NCBI GenBank assembly: GCA_016125405.1
Contig: WGLW01000006.1
Coordinates: 124,001-188,000 of the forward strand
Direction of reading: 5' to 3'
Source of the DNA: Alphaproteobacteria bacterium
GTDB taxonomy: Bacteria; Pseudomonadota; Alphaproteobacteria; Caulobacterales; Hyphomonadaceae
DNA length: 64,000 bases
A program made the position numbers and the translations under genes. Position 1 is the first letter of the stretch; the number at the start of each line of letters is the position of its first letter. The notes below the pieces were generated by a model. The model saw only the letters and a list, made by a program, of their open reading frames with translations. It searched no databases and was not told where the DNA came from. Below are positions 54,668 to 63,488 of this stretch, piece after piece.

Positions 54668-55297
54668 GCTGGTCTCCTGTTGCGTCCCCGGACCCGCAAG
54701 CTCGTTCACAGGAACGTGCGCAACGCGGCGGTGTTCCGAAACGATGCAGGGCAGGAGGACAGCAATGGCTCCCGCATCCCCGGCGAAGGCCGGGGTCCAG
54801 AAGCTCTATCCTCCACACACTCCCGGAAATCTCCCGCCGCCATCGGCGACATGAAGAAAGTAATCCGACCGGCTTGCCGCGCGCCTACCTTTTCGGGGTC
54901 GCGCCTCACGAAGGGCGGTCCGGACCGGCCAGGCCGGAGGCGCGATACGGCGGGCGTTTCAAGGCGCGCAGGGGCAACGCACCTGCAAGCCAAGGACGGC
55001 GTCCAGACCAAGGGACATCCGCGTCATGCGGGAGTGCTCCACTAAGCGCGGCTGGGGTAGAGGTATTGGCCCCGGGCGATGCAGCCAAGGCTGCAGGACG
55101 CTGCGGGTCCCGCGTTCGCGAAATCGCCGTGCGGGGCGTGGCTTTGGCCCGCCCATTCATTCGCCGGACGACTCGACCGGCACACGGACTGAAGCTGCGC
55201 CCCGCGCCCTTCATCTCGTGACGCGCCCACCCCATCCCTCCAGGCGCACACGCGCCGTGGAGCTTTCGGTGCTTGCCGCTTCCATCCTTCGACAGGC
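54668..55297. other. 630-base gene-poor region with palindromic repeats
   Basis: Between the DUF4142 gene and the AIR-synthase-like gene I find no open frame with a ribosome-binding site or protein-like sequence. Frames present are Arg/Pro-rich and start poorly. It holds a palindrome CCCCGGC-GAAG-GCCGGGG (54778-54795) and, at its right edge, the start of a larger inverted repeat (55283). It may be remnant or repeat-derived DNA. Both genes beside it are transcribed leftward, so a promoter for DUF4142 must be here. Confidence 0.6.
54778..54795. repeat. REP-like palindrome
   Basis: Perfect seven-base arms CCCCGGC (54778-54784) and GCCGGGG (54789-54795) with loop GAAG. Read on the complement it gives GGACCCCGGCCTTCGCCGGG, a form I recall as a common intergenic repeat in proteobacteria. 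Confidence 0.55.
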
Positions 55298-55357
55298 TCA
55301 GGATGAGAAGAGTCCCCGCCGTGGAAAGAGCCCTCGTCCTGAGCGTGTCGAAGGATG
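55283..55357. repeat. Inverted-repeat element, 25-base arms
   Basis: Left arm 55283-55307 (begins CATCCTTCGACAGGCTCAGG) and right arm 55333-55357 (ends GTGTCGAAGGATG) match in inverted order at 23 of 25 positions, with a 25-base centre. The arm sequence resembles a widespread intergenic repeat type (CCTTCGACA-GCTCAGGA). It overlaps the 3' end of the AIR-synthase-like gene. Confidence 0.8.
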
Positions 55358-55906
55358 AGAGCGCGACTTGAAAGCCGACAACGGCAAATCGATCACCGGC
55401 GCAGACATCGGCGCGCGCCAGAATCGAACACGCGGTTCTTTCCCGCCCGTCTCGACCGAGCCCATCATCAGGCAATCGCCCATCGCCCCAAGCTCGATGG
55501 CGATGTGGTCGATGGCGGACTCGTTCTCGTCCGGCGCAGCGACCAGCAACCGGCCCGCCGCCTCTCCGAACATCACGTCCTCCAACGCTGTGTCGCTGTC
55601 CTCGCCGCGAATGCGGACCGGGCTCACATCGGCGGTGAGACATCCGTCCAGCGCCAGCGCCATTCGCACTGCCGCAAGGGCAAACCCGCCTTCTTGGACC
55701 GGGGCCGCCGCAACCGCCAGCCGCTCCGCAACCACCCGCGCAACAAACGCCTCGGCCCCCTGGCCGCTCACGATCATCAGGGAACATACGCCCTCCGGCG
55801 CAGGCAGCGCCTCTGCGCCGGGCAGGTCGACACATCCGGCGCCGTCCCGCTCTACCAACCCGACAAGTTTCGCGGCCAGACCAGCATCCTGCGCATCTCG
55901 CGGCAC
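55298..55906 (-). CDS. AIR-synthase C-terminal-like protein downstream of purL
   Basis: 202 residues from GTG 55906, four bases after the purL stop. The C-terminal half resembles the last domain of PurL/PurM: ALEDVMFGEAAGRLLVAAPD is like the LFGE-x-x-GR-x-LV motif and MGDCLMMGSVETGG ... VIDLPLSAF like its end. purL itself keeps its own complete copy. The N-terminal 100 residues are less clear (VCSLMIVSGQGAEAFVARVV). The last 20 residues are encoded by an inverted-repeat element. It may be a degenerate duplicate or a small AIRS-fold protein of unknown role. Confidence 0.65.
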   Translation of the reverse strand: MPRDAQDAGLAAKLVGLVERDGAGCVDLPGAEALPAPEGVCSLMIVSGQGAEAFVARVVAERLAVAAAPVQEGGFALAAVRMALALDGCLTADVSPVRIRGEDSDTALEDVMFGEAAGRLLVAAPDENESAIDHIAIELGAMGDCLMMGSVETGGKEPRVRFWRAPMSAPVIDLPLSAFKSRSHPSTRSGRGLFPRRGLFSS

Positions 55907-55909
55907 GCC

Positions 55910-58207
55910 CTACGCCTCGCCCTTCATATACCGCGGCAGCCAGCCTTCATGGGCGGCGCGGAGGGCAGAGAGGGGGATTTCTTTGGCGGCATTGGCCGGC
56001 CAGAACTCCATCCAGTTGAAATCGAGGACAGGGTTCTCAATGACCGTGCCGAGCAGTCGGCTCGGAATTCCTGTTGAAGCCAATGCCTGAAAATTGACGT
56101 TCGTCATCGCGACGACGTAGCAGGCTTGTGTTTCGGAGAACAATATTTCCGGATAGGTCACGCCCGTTGCGTACTGGTCGTCGAAGCCGAGTTCGAGGCC
56201 GACGCCGGATGCCAATGCCAGTTCGGTCACGGCGCAAAGGATTCCGCCATCGCTAACATCGTGGACGGCGTGTGCGCGTCCTGAACGGATCAGATCCCGG
56301 ATGAAAGCTGCCCTCTGCTTTTCAATTTCAAGATGAACCGCGGGCGGGGCGCCCCCCGCGGGCCCGTCGAGACCAAGAATGACACGAGCATAGAGCGAGG
56401 CGCCAAGATGCCCCTTCGTCTCGCCCACCAGCACCAGCGCATCCCCCGCCTGCGCGCCCATCAGCGTCGCGATCTTCGAGACGTCCTCGATCAATCCGAT
56501 GCCGCCGACCACCGGCGTTGGCGGAATGCCCTGGCCGTCCGTTTCGTTGTAGAGCGAGACGTTGCCGCTCACGACCGGGAAGTCGAGCACACGGCAGGCT
56601 TCCGCCATGCCCTCGATCGCCTTCACGATCACGCCCATCGTGTCGGGCTTTTCCGGGTTGCCGAAGTTGAGGTTGTCGGTGATCGCGATTGGCGTCGCAC
56701 CGACGGCAGAGAGGTTGCGATACGCCTCCGCCACCACCTGCTTGCCGCCCTCATAAGGGTCGGCCGCCACATAGTGCGGGTTGCAGTCCGAACAGATCGC
56801 CAGCGCCTTGTTGGTCCCGTGGATGCGCACGATGGCCGCATCGCCGCCCGACTGCGAGGAGTCAATCGTGTCGCCCATCACATGCCGGTCATACTGCTCC
56901 CAGATCCATCTCTTGGACGCCATGTCCGGCGACGACATCAGCTTCAGCAACACCTCGCCATAGTCTTCCGGCTCCGGGTATTTCGAGATGTCGAGCGCCG
57001 GCGCCGGCTTCGGCGGGTTCCATGGCCGGTCATAGTTCGGCGCGTCGTTGGAGAGCGGCGGTACGGGAATATCGCAAACCACCGCGCCATGCTGCTTCAG
57101 CACCAGCCGGCCTGTGTCTGTCGTATGCCCGATCACCTCCGCATCGAGGTCCCACTTCTCGAAGATCGCCTTGGCGACATGCTCCTGGCCGGGCTTCAGC
57201 ACCATGAGCATCCGCTCCTGGCTTTCCGACAGCATGATCTCGTAGGCGGTCATGCCGGTTTCGCGCTGGGGCACCTTGTCGAGGTCCATCTCGACGCCGA
57301 CGCCGCCCTTGTCCGCGATCTCGACGGAAGAGGAGGTGAGGCCCGCCGCGCCCATGTCCTGGATCGACTGGATCGCATCCGTCGCCATCAGTTCGAGGCA
57401 CGCCTCGATCAGCAGCTTCTCGGTGAAGGGGTCGCCCACCTGCACGGTGGGGCGCTTTTCCTCATCGCCCTCGGAGAATTCCGCGCTCGCCATCGTCGCG
57501 CCGTGAATGCCGTCCCGCCCGGTCTTCGAGCCGACATAGAAGATGGCGTTCCCCGGTTCGGCGCCGCGCGAATAGAAGATGCGGTCCTGGTCCGCGAGGC
57601 CAACCGCCATAGCGTTGACCAGGATGTTGCCATTGTAGCCCTTGTGGAACTGCGTCTCGCCCGCCACCGTCGGCACGCCCACGCAATTGCCATAGCCGCC
57701 GATGCCGCCCACCACGCCCGCGACCAGCGAGCGCGTCTTGGGGTGAGAGGGATCGCCAAAGCGCAAGGCGTTTACCAGCGCCACCGGCCGCGCGCCCATG
57801 GTGAACACGTCGCGCAGGATGCCGCCCACGCCGGTCGCCGCGCCCTGATAGGGTTCGATGAAGCTGGGGTGGTTGTGGCTCTCCATCTTGAAGATGCAGG
57901 CCATCGGTCCATTCGGGCCATCGCCGATATCCACCACGCCTGCGTTCTCGCCCGGGCCCTGGATCACGCGCGGACCCTTGGTCGGAAACTTGCCCAGATG
58001 GCGGCGCGTCGACTTGTACGAGCAGTGCTCCGACCACATCACCGAGAAGACGCCCAGCTCGACCAGGTTGGGCGCCCGGTTCAGGCGCTGGACGATCAGG
58101 TCATATTCTTCCGGCTTCAGGCCATGGGCCTTGCCTGCCGCAGCGTCCTGCGGGGCGAGGAGGGGAGCGATCAGGTCGTCGGGGGCGGCAGCGGTCATGG
58201 CCGTCAT
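55910..58207 (-). CDS. purL: Phosphoribosylformylglycinamidine synthase, subunit PurL (small type)
   Basis: Fourth step of purine synthesis: FGAR to FGAM with ATP and ammonia from PurQ via PurS. 765 residues, two PurM-like halves. [75 protein letters not shown] and [20 protein letters not shown] are family signatures. The start is ATG 58207, with ATG 58198 possible. Neighbour genes bolA and grxD fit alphaproteobacterial order. Confidence 0.96.
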   Translation of the reverse strand: MTAMTAAAPDDLIAPLLAPQDAAAGKAHGLKPEEYDLIVQRLNRAPNLVELGVFSVMWSEHCSYKSTRRHLGKFPTKGPRVIQGPGENAGVVDIGDGPNGPMACIFKMESHNHPSFIEPYQGAATGVGGILRDVFTMGARPVALVNALRFGDPSHPKTRSLVAGVVGGIGGYGNCVGVPTVAGETQFHKGYNGNILVNAMAVGLADQDRIFYSRGAEPGNAIFYVGSKTGRDGIHGATMASAEFSEGDEEKRPTVQVGDPFTEKLLIEACLELMATDAIQSIQDMGAAGLTSSSVEIADKGGVGVEMDLDKVPQRETGMTAYEIMLSESQERMLMVLKPGQEHVAKAIFEKWDLDAEVIGHTTDTGRLVLKQHGAVVCDIPVPPLSNDAPNYDRPWNPPKPAPALDISKYPEPEDYGEVLLKLMSSPDMASKRWIWEQYDRHVMGDTIDSSQSGGDAAIVRIHGTNKALAICSDCNPHYVAADPYEGGKQVVAEAYRNLSAVGATPIAITDNLNFGNPEKPDTMGVIVKAIEGMAEACRVLDFPVVSGNVSLYNETDGQGIPPTPVVGGIGLIEDVSKIATLMGAQAGDALVLVGETKGHLGASLYARVILGLDGPAGGAPPAVHLEIEKQRAAFIRDLIRSGRAHAVHDVSDGGILCAVTELALASGVGLELGFDDQYATGVTYPEILFSETQACYVVAMTNVNFQALASTGIPSRLLGTVIENPVLDFNWMEFWPANAAKEIPLSALRAAHEGWLPRYMKGEA

Positions 58208-58301
58208 TTACGCGACCCGCGCGATTCTGCAATGTGGCCGAAGGGACGAAACTGGGGGCGGCGGTCTCCGGGTGCGGGCCGCTTGCAGGGGAGGGCGCCA
58301 A

Positions 58302-58718
58302 ATGAGCAGCACAAGCCGGAATCTGTGTGTCTTTTACGGCCTCATCGCCGTCGCCGCGCTGTTCGCCACCTGGAGCCAGAACCTCCAGCCCGCCCACGTT
58401 TCCTATCTGGAAGATCTCAAGGCTAGCCCGGCCTCGCGCTCCTTCACGGTCGACATCGGCTTCTTCCTGCTGGCCGGCGCGGGATTGATGGTGACCGAGG
58501 CGCGGCGGCTGGGCGTCCGCTTCGTCTGGCTCTACATCATCTTCGGGTTTCTGATCGCGATCAGCGTCACCTTCCCGCTGTTCCTGATCGCCCGCGAAAT
58601 GCGGCTGGCCAAGGTCGGCGCCGGCCCGCATCCGGTGAAGCTGACGGCGAGCGACATCATTGTGCTCGGTCTTGTCACCGCCGCGACGCTGGGTCTTGCG
58701 TGGTACATCCTGACCTGA
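58302..58718 (+). CDS. DUF2834-like four-helix membrane protein
   Basis: 138 residues, four membrane segments (about 7-25, 48-66, 74-98, 115-136). FYGLIAVAALFATWSQNL at TM1 and DIGFFLLAGAGLMVTEARRL with YIIFGFLIAISVTFPLFLIA match DUF2834. Function unknown. Divergent from purL with a 94-base gap. Good coding pattern. Confidence 0.75.
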   Translation: MSSTSRNLCVFYGLIAVAALFATWSQNLQPAHVSYLEDLKASPASRSFTVDIGFFLLAGAGLMVTEARRLGVRFVWLYIIFGFLIAISVTFPLFLIAREMRLAKVGAGPHPVKLTASDIIVLGLVTAATLGLAWYILT

Positions 58719-58860
58719 TGGGCCTGTCCCCCTCACGACTCCGAAAACGTCCGCAATCGTCGAGAGCTACAAAAAAGTTATCCTCCACCTGCCGACGCCC
58801 CGGATACTGGCCGTGAGCGTAGCGGGAAAGGTAATCGGCATGCGTGCGGCGCGCGAACAC

Positions 58861-58893
58861 AAAACGACCGCCCCGGGGGAGCGGGGCGGCCGT
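58861..58893 (-). terminator. Rho-independent terminator on the complement
   Basis: Arms ACGACCGCCCCG (58864-58875) and CGGGGCGGCCGT (58882-58893) pair with one mismatch and a six-base loop. On the complement TTTT follows. It ends the 157-residue hypothetical gene that stops at 58915. Confidence 0.85.
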
Positions 58894-58914
58894 GAATTCG
58901 TCGGGGGCGTTTCT

Positions 58915-59388
58915 TCAGACGACGCCCATCTCGACGAGTTTTGCTTTCCAGTTCCGGGCGGTGACCCGCTTCTTGTAGACAGCGGTCTGCGCCGGATCGA
59001 GGAACTCGATCATGAACACGCCATCGACCCACACTTCCGCGAGGCTGAAATATCCACCGCCGCGTTCGCAGTGACGGGCCGGCCAGCCGGCGCGTTTGGC
59101 GATGGCGATGATCTCGGTTTCCGGCCGGTTGACGCAGACGGCGACGTGCACCTCGCTGCGCCGCCCGGCGGATTCATCCTCGCGCCAGGCGCCTTCCTCT
59201 GGATCGTAGTGGAGGGTTGCGCCGCGCGGGACGACTTCGAACTCGACCTCGCCGTCGCCTGACCACGCCATCCAGGCGTGGGGGCCCGCAGGCGGGAAGC
59301 GGACGGCCTCGCCCTGCATGATTTCGGCGAGAACTTGCGCCGCCGACTGGGGATTGTCGGCGGGAATGGAGCAATGTGCGATCAACAT
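58915..59388 (-). CDS. Hypothetical protein, possibly VOC-like
   Basis: 157 residues, no signal or membrane segment. HAWMAWSGDGEVEFEVVPRG and SEVHVAVCVNRPETEIIAIA hint at a small alpha/beta barrel. GYFSLAEVWVDGVFMIEFLD near the end resembles the last strand of VOC proteins, but ligand residues are not clear. Start ATG 59386-59388. Its terminator lies 22 bases past the stop. Precedes the TetR gene's end on the same strand. Confidence 0.7.
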   Translation of the reverse strand: MLIAHCSIPADNPQSAAQVLAEIMQGEAVRFPPAGPHAWMAWSGDGEVEFEVVPRGATLHYDPEEGAWREDESAGRRSEVHVAVCVNRPETEIIAIAKRAGWPARHCERGGGYFSLAEVWVDGVFMIEFLDPAQTAVYKKRVTARNWKAKLVEMGVV

Positions 59389-59414
59389 GGGCGTGCAGCT
59401 TCTTTCTGTCGTTT

Positions 59415-60077
59415 CTATCTGGGTTTGGCGTTTTTCTTGGTTGGGGAGGCACGTCTGGCAGTTTTTCGGCCCGCCGGTTTCCGGTCGGGTCCGAGTAGAA
59501 TTTCAAGCGCGTCCGATACGGCCCGTCCGGACTGCTCGCCCGAAAGGCCCCAGAAATCCCGCATCACCGACCAGGCAAAGGCGCTGCAGAGCAGCTGCAC
59601 CGTGGCGGCGAGGCGAAGGGCTTCAGCGTCGTCAAGGTCTGGCCGGGCGCCCTTCACGGCCTTCAGGAAGGAGCCCTTGCGACGGTCGTTCACCGCCATG
59701 CGAAGCTCCCGCCCCGCCCGTGAATATGTCGAGGCGCGTATGGCGCCGGCCTGTCCGTCGAAGGAGGGGAAAAGCGTCAGCGGCAGCGCGATCATCGCCT
59801 CGGCGCTGTCGACGAAATTGCCGGTGCCGGGCAGGCCCACCATCTTCTGCATCACCGGCCAGCTCGCCTTCAGCAGCTCCTCGCGCGTGGCGAAGTGCCG
59901 GTAGATGGTGCGCTTGGTCACGCCCGCCTTGGCTGCGACGCCCTCCATGGTCAGCTGGTCGAGCTCCTCATCGTTGAGGCACTCGATCGCCGCCTCGAGG
60001 ATGCGCTCGCGCGTCAGGTCCTTGTGGGCGTCGCGAAGGCTTTCCTTCGGGCTCAATGTCTCGCTCGGTATCGTCAT
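59415..60077 (-). CDS. TetR-family transcriptional regulator
   Basis: 220 residues. The N-terminal HTH is typical (LTRERILEAAIECLNDEELD, MEGVAAKAGVTKRTIYRHFA). The ligand domain is helical, and the C-terminus is very basic (RKPAGRKTARRASPTKKNAK), which may add non-specific DNA contact. The start is ATG 60075-60077 (MTIPSETLSP), inside a palindrome. Neighbours give no clear target besides itself. Confidence 0.9.
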   Translation of the reverse strand: MTIPSETLSPKESLRDAHKDLTRERILEAAIECLNDEELDQLTMEGVAAKAGVTKRTIYRHFATREELLKASWPVMQKMVGLPGTGNFVDSAEAMIALPLTLFPSFDGQAGAIRASTYSRAGRELRMAVNDRRKGSFLKAVKGARPDLDDAEALRLAATVQLLCSAFAWSVMRDFWGLSGEQSGRAVSDALEILLGPDRKPAGRKTARRASPTKKNAKPR

Positions 60078-60093
60078 GTCACGCGTAGTGACA
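60077..60093. promoter_or_regulatory. Palindrome at the tetR start codon
   Basis: TGTCAC-GCGTA-GTGACA: perfect six-base arms with a five-base centre, starting at the last base of the start-codon triplet of the TetR gene. Very likely its autoregulatory operator. Confidence 0.65.
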
Positions 60094-60141
60094 CGAAGGC
60101 ACACGGAGTGTCAATCGGGTTTTTGGAAGAATTTCTTGGGG

Positions 60142-60915
60142 TCAGCCCGCCGTCGAAGCCGCAATCAGCCCGGCGCGTTCTCCGGCCGTCAGCGGCCGCC
60201 ACTTGCCTTCCGGCAAGTCGCCCAGCTCAACCGGTCCAATGCGCAGGCGCACAAGGTCCGTCACCTCAAGGCCGACCAGTTCGCACATGCGCCGGATCTG
60301 CCGGTTGCGGCCCTCGACCAGCGTGAAGCGAAGAACCTGCACATCTTCCTGCTTCACCTTCGCAGGCTTCAGCGCGCGCCCGTCCAGCTCCAGCCCGTGA
60401 CGCAGCTTCAGGATCTTCTCGCGCGTCACCTTGCCGGAAACCGTGACCAGATACTCCTTGTCCACCTGACTCTCGGGTCCGATCAGCGCCTTCGCCAGCA
60501 CGCCATCTTCCGAAAGGATCAGCAACCCGCGGCTGTCCTGATCCAGCCGCCCAAGCGGCGCGAGGCTGGCGCGCGCATCCGGAATGACAGCGGCCTCGCC
60601 AAAGAGATTGTCCGCCTTCACCAGCCGCACGGCCGGAACCTGATCACCCTCTGGCTGCGCCGAGACCAGGCCGACAGGTTTGTGGATGACAACGCTTACC
60701 TGCGCGCCGAGCTGCGCTTCGGCGCGGTCCGTCAGCACCAGCGTCTGGCCCGGCGCGATCTTGCGGCCGACATCATTCACCCGCTCGCCGTCGATGCGCA
60801 CCAGCCCGCTTTCGATCAGCGCTTCTGCCTCGCGCCGCGAACACACGCCCGACTGCGCCAGCCATTTGTTGACCCGCTGCGGCTCGGCGCCGTCGTATGT
60901 TCGCGTCCAGGCCAT
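60142..60915 (-). CDS. RluB/RluF-type 23S rRNA pseudouridine synthase
   Basis: 257 residues: an N-terminal S4 domain (RVNKWLAQSGVCSRREAEAL) and a RsuA-family catalytic domain. The catalytic Asp is in LGRLDQDSRGLLILSEDG; EKEYLV-like DKEYLVTV and EGRNRQIRRMCELVGLEVTD follow. It could modify U2605 or U2604, or another 23S site. The start is ATG 60913-60915. Last gene of the cinA-like/hydratase/hydrolase run, four bases after the hydrolase. Confidence 0.9.
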   Translation of the reverse strand: MAWTRTYDGAEPQRVNKWLAQSGVCSRREAEALIESGLVRIDGERVNDVGRKIAPGQTLVLTDRAEAQLGAQVSVVIHKPVGLVSAQPEGDQVPAVRLVKADNLFGEAAVIPDARASLAPLGRLDQDSRGLLILSEDGVLAKALIGPESQVDKEYLVTVSGKVTREKILKLRHGLELDGRALKPAKVKQEDVQVLRFTLVEGRNRQIRRMCELVGLEVTDLVRLRIGPVELGDLPEGKWRPLTAGERAGLIAASTAG

Positions 60916-60919
60916 GGCG

Positions 60920-61840
60920 TCAGTCCGGCTTCGCCGCCTCCGAAAGCACCCAGCCAATCGCTTCGTCGATCTGTGGTTGCGCCGCGTGCTGCACCATGTG
61001 CCCGGCGCCCGGAACGAACACCACGCGTCCGTGAGAGAAGGCCGATTTCTGCCGCACCAGCCGGACCGGCACGATACGATCCGCCTCGCCCTGGATCACC
61101 TCGATGGGCATCGTCAGTTCGCCATAGCGTTTGGCCTGCGCCTCGAGTTCTTTCGGCAGCGCCACGAAGTCCGCCGCCGTCGCGCGCAAGGCTGCGGGTC
61201 GCAACGCCAGTTTCACATCCGCCTTCTCGAAATAGCCGGGCGGAACCGGTCGGGGCGCGAAGGTGCGGTTCTTCAGCGAGGCGCGCGCCGCCGGCCCGCT
61301 GAACGGCCAGGCCAGAGTGGTCACGATCTCGCCGATCACCGGCGCCGATTCCAGCTTGTAGAAGAAGGGCGCGCCGCCGCCCCACGGATGGCTCGCCGGG
61401 GCCAAGAGCACCAGTCCGGCAACAAGGTCGGGATGATCCAGCGCCAACCGCAACGCCACGGCGCCGCCATAGGAATGGCCGACCACCACAACCTTTCCGC
61501 CGGGATGTTCCGCGCGGATCACATCGGCTGCGGTATCGCCCTGAACCGCCAGCTTCGCCGCGTCCGCAGGACGATGGGTCGACCGCCCCATGCCGGGCCG
61601 GTCATAGGCGATCAGCCGGTACTTGCTGGTGAACTCCGTACCGAGCGCGACATCCCAGTCTTCAAGCTGCGAGGTCGTGCCATGGATCAGAAGCACCGGA
61701 GGGCCAGACGCATCTCCCCAATCCCGCACATAGATGTCGCCGCCGCGCGTCTGCACAAATCCTCCTCCGGTCAGGGGCGGCGGCGCAGACGCGCAACCGG
61801 CCGCAAGCAGGGCGAGCGCCGCAACCAGCAAGCGGACCAT
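60920..61840 (-). CDS. Lipoprotein alpha/beta hydrolase
   Basis: 306 residues. Lipobox LLAAGC at 12-17 anchors it in the membrane. The fold shows VLLIHGTTSQLEDW (oxyanion HG), VVVVGHSYGGAVALRLALDH (nucleophile Ser), EADRIVPVRL (Asp) and GAGHMVQHAAQP (His). The triad is complete, so it is likely an active esterase/lipase-like enzyme facing the periplasm. Four bases from both neighbours, so co-transcribed with the hydratase and RluB-type genes. Confidence 0.88.
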   Translation of the reverse strand: MVRLLVAALALLAAGCASAPPPLTGGGFVQTRGGDIYVRDWGDASGPPVLLIHGTTSQLEDWDVALGTEFTSKYRLIAYDRPGMGRSTHRPADAAKLAVQGDTAADVIRAEHPGGKVVVVGHSYGGAVALRLALDHPDLVAGLVLLAPASHPWGGGAPFFYKLESAPVIGEIVTTLAWPFSGPAARASLKNRTFAPRPVPPGYFEKADVKLALRPAALRATAADFVALPKELEAQAKRYGELTMPIEVIQGEADRIVPVRLVRQKSAFSHGRVVFVPGAGHMVQHAAQPQIDEAIGWVLSEAAKPD

Positions 61841-61844
61841 TGCC

Positions 61845-62647
61845 TCAGCCCTTCTGCTCGCGGCCGCGGTCCATCACGCTCTTGCGCGATTCTTCGGCGG
61901 CTGCCGGCGTCACAGCGGAATTGTGGGCGTTGCCGCGTTCGACTTCCAGCTTCAGCGCCTCGGGAAGGGGAAGGGCGCCGCCATCGTCGATCACGGCCTT
62001 CAGCTTCTTCAGGAGAGCGCCGTCCACCTGCGCCATTTCGCTGGCCAGTTTCTTGGCGGTGGGCAGCAACTCCTCCGGCGCCACGACACGGTTGACCAGT
62101 CCCCAGCGTTCCGCCGTGGCTGCGTCGAGGAAGTTGCCGGTCAGCGACAGTTCCTTCGCCCGCCCCGGTCCGATCAGGCGCTGCAATTTCTGCGACAGTC
62201 CCCAGACGGGCATCAGGCCGACCCGGCCATGGGTGTCAGCGAACTTCGCCTCGGTCGACGCCAGCAGCACGTCGCACATCAGCGCCAGTTCGAACCCGCC
62301 GGTGATGGCGAAACCGTTGATGGCCCCGATGACCGGCCAGGGACATGCGGCGAACGCCTTCGCCATGTCGAGCGAGCCCGCGTCGCCGCCCGCTTTTTTC
62401 TCTGTGCCGAGTGAAAAGCCGCTCTGGCCGGCCTCCTTGAGATCGACGCCAGCGGAGAAGGCGCGCCCGGCGCCTGTCAGTACCACGGCGCGGATGTCGT
62501 CCGCGGCCGAGATTTCGGTAATCGCCTTCACGATATCGCGCCGCAAGGACACCGACAGCGCATTGAGCTGCTTCGGCCGGTTCAGCATCAGGATGGCGAC
62601 AGGCCCTTCGCGGCGATCAGCAACTGCGGTTCGGCGGCGTCGGTCAT
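61845..62647 (-). pseudogene. Enoyl-CoA hydratase/isomerase with an apparent frameshift near the start
   Basis: Crotonase-family protein. From ATG 62588 the frame reads MLNRPKQLNALSVSLRRDIV, VVLTGAGRAFSAGVDLKE (oxyanion hole), INGFAITGGFELALMCDVLL and THGRVGLMPVWGLSQKLQRL, 247 residues, missing the first ~20 of the family. The proper start is ATG 62647 in another frame (MTDAAEPQLLIA, with AAGGA upstream). It should join at about 62608-62615 to the frame reading REGPVAILMLNRP. A one-base indel would heal it. Genuine mutation or sequence error. The gene lies between cinA and the lipoprotein hydrolase. Confidence 0.75.
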
Positions 62648-62653
62648 CGTGTT

Positions 62654-63448
62654 TCAGTCCTTCGGATTGATCTCTGGCGTCGCGCCCTGCTGCACGAGGA
62701 GTTCCACCAAAGCGTCGACAGCGGAGGCGACCCGCGCGGGGTCGCGACCCCGCGCGACGAGGTTGACGCCAAACTCGGTTCCCTCGGCCAGCACCTTCAT
62801 GAAGGGATAAGAGCCAAGACTTACGTCGGGCGTCGCCTCGGCGATCTTGCGCAGCGCACCGGCGATGTCGCCCTCCCGCATTCCTCTGCCGCGTACGGTC
62901 GCGGCGTGCACACGGTCTCCGCCCCGGACACGGTGACCAACATCCTGCAGCATGCCGCGCATGATCGATGGAACGCCCGCCATCACGAACACATTTTCGA
63001 GGCAGAATCCCGGCGCGCCCGAAACCGGGTTGAGGATCAGGTCGGCGCCGTCCGGTATCCGCGCCATGCGCAGGCGACTTTCGTTCAGCTCTGCCGACAT
63101 GCCCTTTTCGCCCGCAAAACGCGCTGCATAGTGGGCCGTCAGCACCTCGACGGCGTCGGCGCGCACGTCGATGGATCGCCCGAACGCGGCCGCAATGGCG
63201 TCCGCGGTGATGTCGTCATGGGTCGGACCGATACCACCCGTCGTGAAGACATAGTCCCATGCCTTCCGGAGATGGTTGACGGTTTCGACAATCGTCTCTT
63301 TCACGTCGGGCACCACGCGAGCCTCGCGAACCTCGACGCCAAGGGGCGCCAGGAATTCCGCGATGGTCTTGAGGTTGGAATCCTGCGTTCGTCCGGAGAG
63401 GAGTTCATCCCCGATCAGCAGGACGGCGGCGGTGACGGTCTGGGCCAT
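62654..63448 (-). CDS. CinA-like molybdopterin-binding domain protein
   Basis: 264 residues. The N-terminal MoCF-like domain is typical (TAAVLLIGDELLSGRTQDSN, VFTTGGIGPTHDDITADAIA). LNPVSGAPGFCLENVFVMAG and PSIMRGML follow, with a KDVSLGSYPF-like end (DVSLGSYPF). It lacks the C-terminal amidase of full CinA. Role not proven; relatives hydrolyse ADP-ribose or NAD breakdown products. Start ATG 63446-63448; first of its operon. Confidence 0.88.
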   Translation of the reverse strand: MAQTVTAAVLLIGDELLSGRTQDSNLKTIAEFLAPLGVEVREARVVPDVKETIVETVNHLRKAWDYVFTTGGIGPTHDDITADAIAAAFGRSIDVRADAVEVLTAHYAARFAGEKGMSAELNESRLRMARIPDGADLILNPVSGAPGFCLENVFVMAGVPSIMRGMLQDVGHRVRGGDRVHAATVRGRGMREGDIAGALRKIAEATPDVSLGSYPFMKVLAEGTEFGVNLVARGRDPARVASAVDALVELLVQQGATPEINPKD

Positions 63449-63488
63449 GACGTAACGGTCTAGAGGTCGGCCGGGCCAAGGTCCAGCA

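Noticed and set aside
54705-55221. Several 80-115 codon frames in the gap between DUF4142 and the AIR-synthase-like gene
   Set aside because: Arg/Pro-rich, poor starts, overlapping repeats on both strands; none looks like protein.
56333-58426. Long open frame (about 697 codons) antisense to purL
   Set aside because: It mirrors the purL codon pattern on the opposite strand, is His/Arg-rich without domain signatures, and purL is beyond doubt. Such shadows are expected at this GC content.
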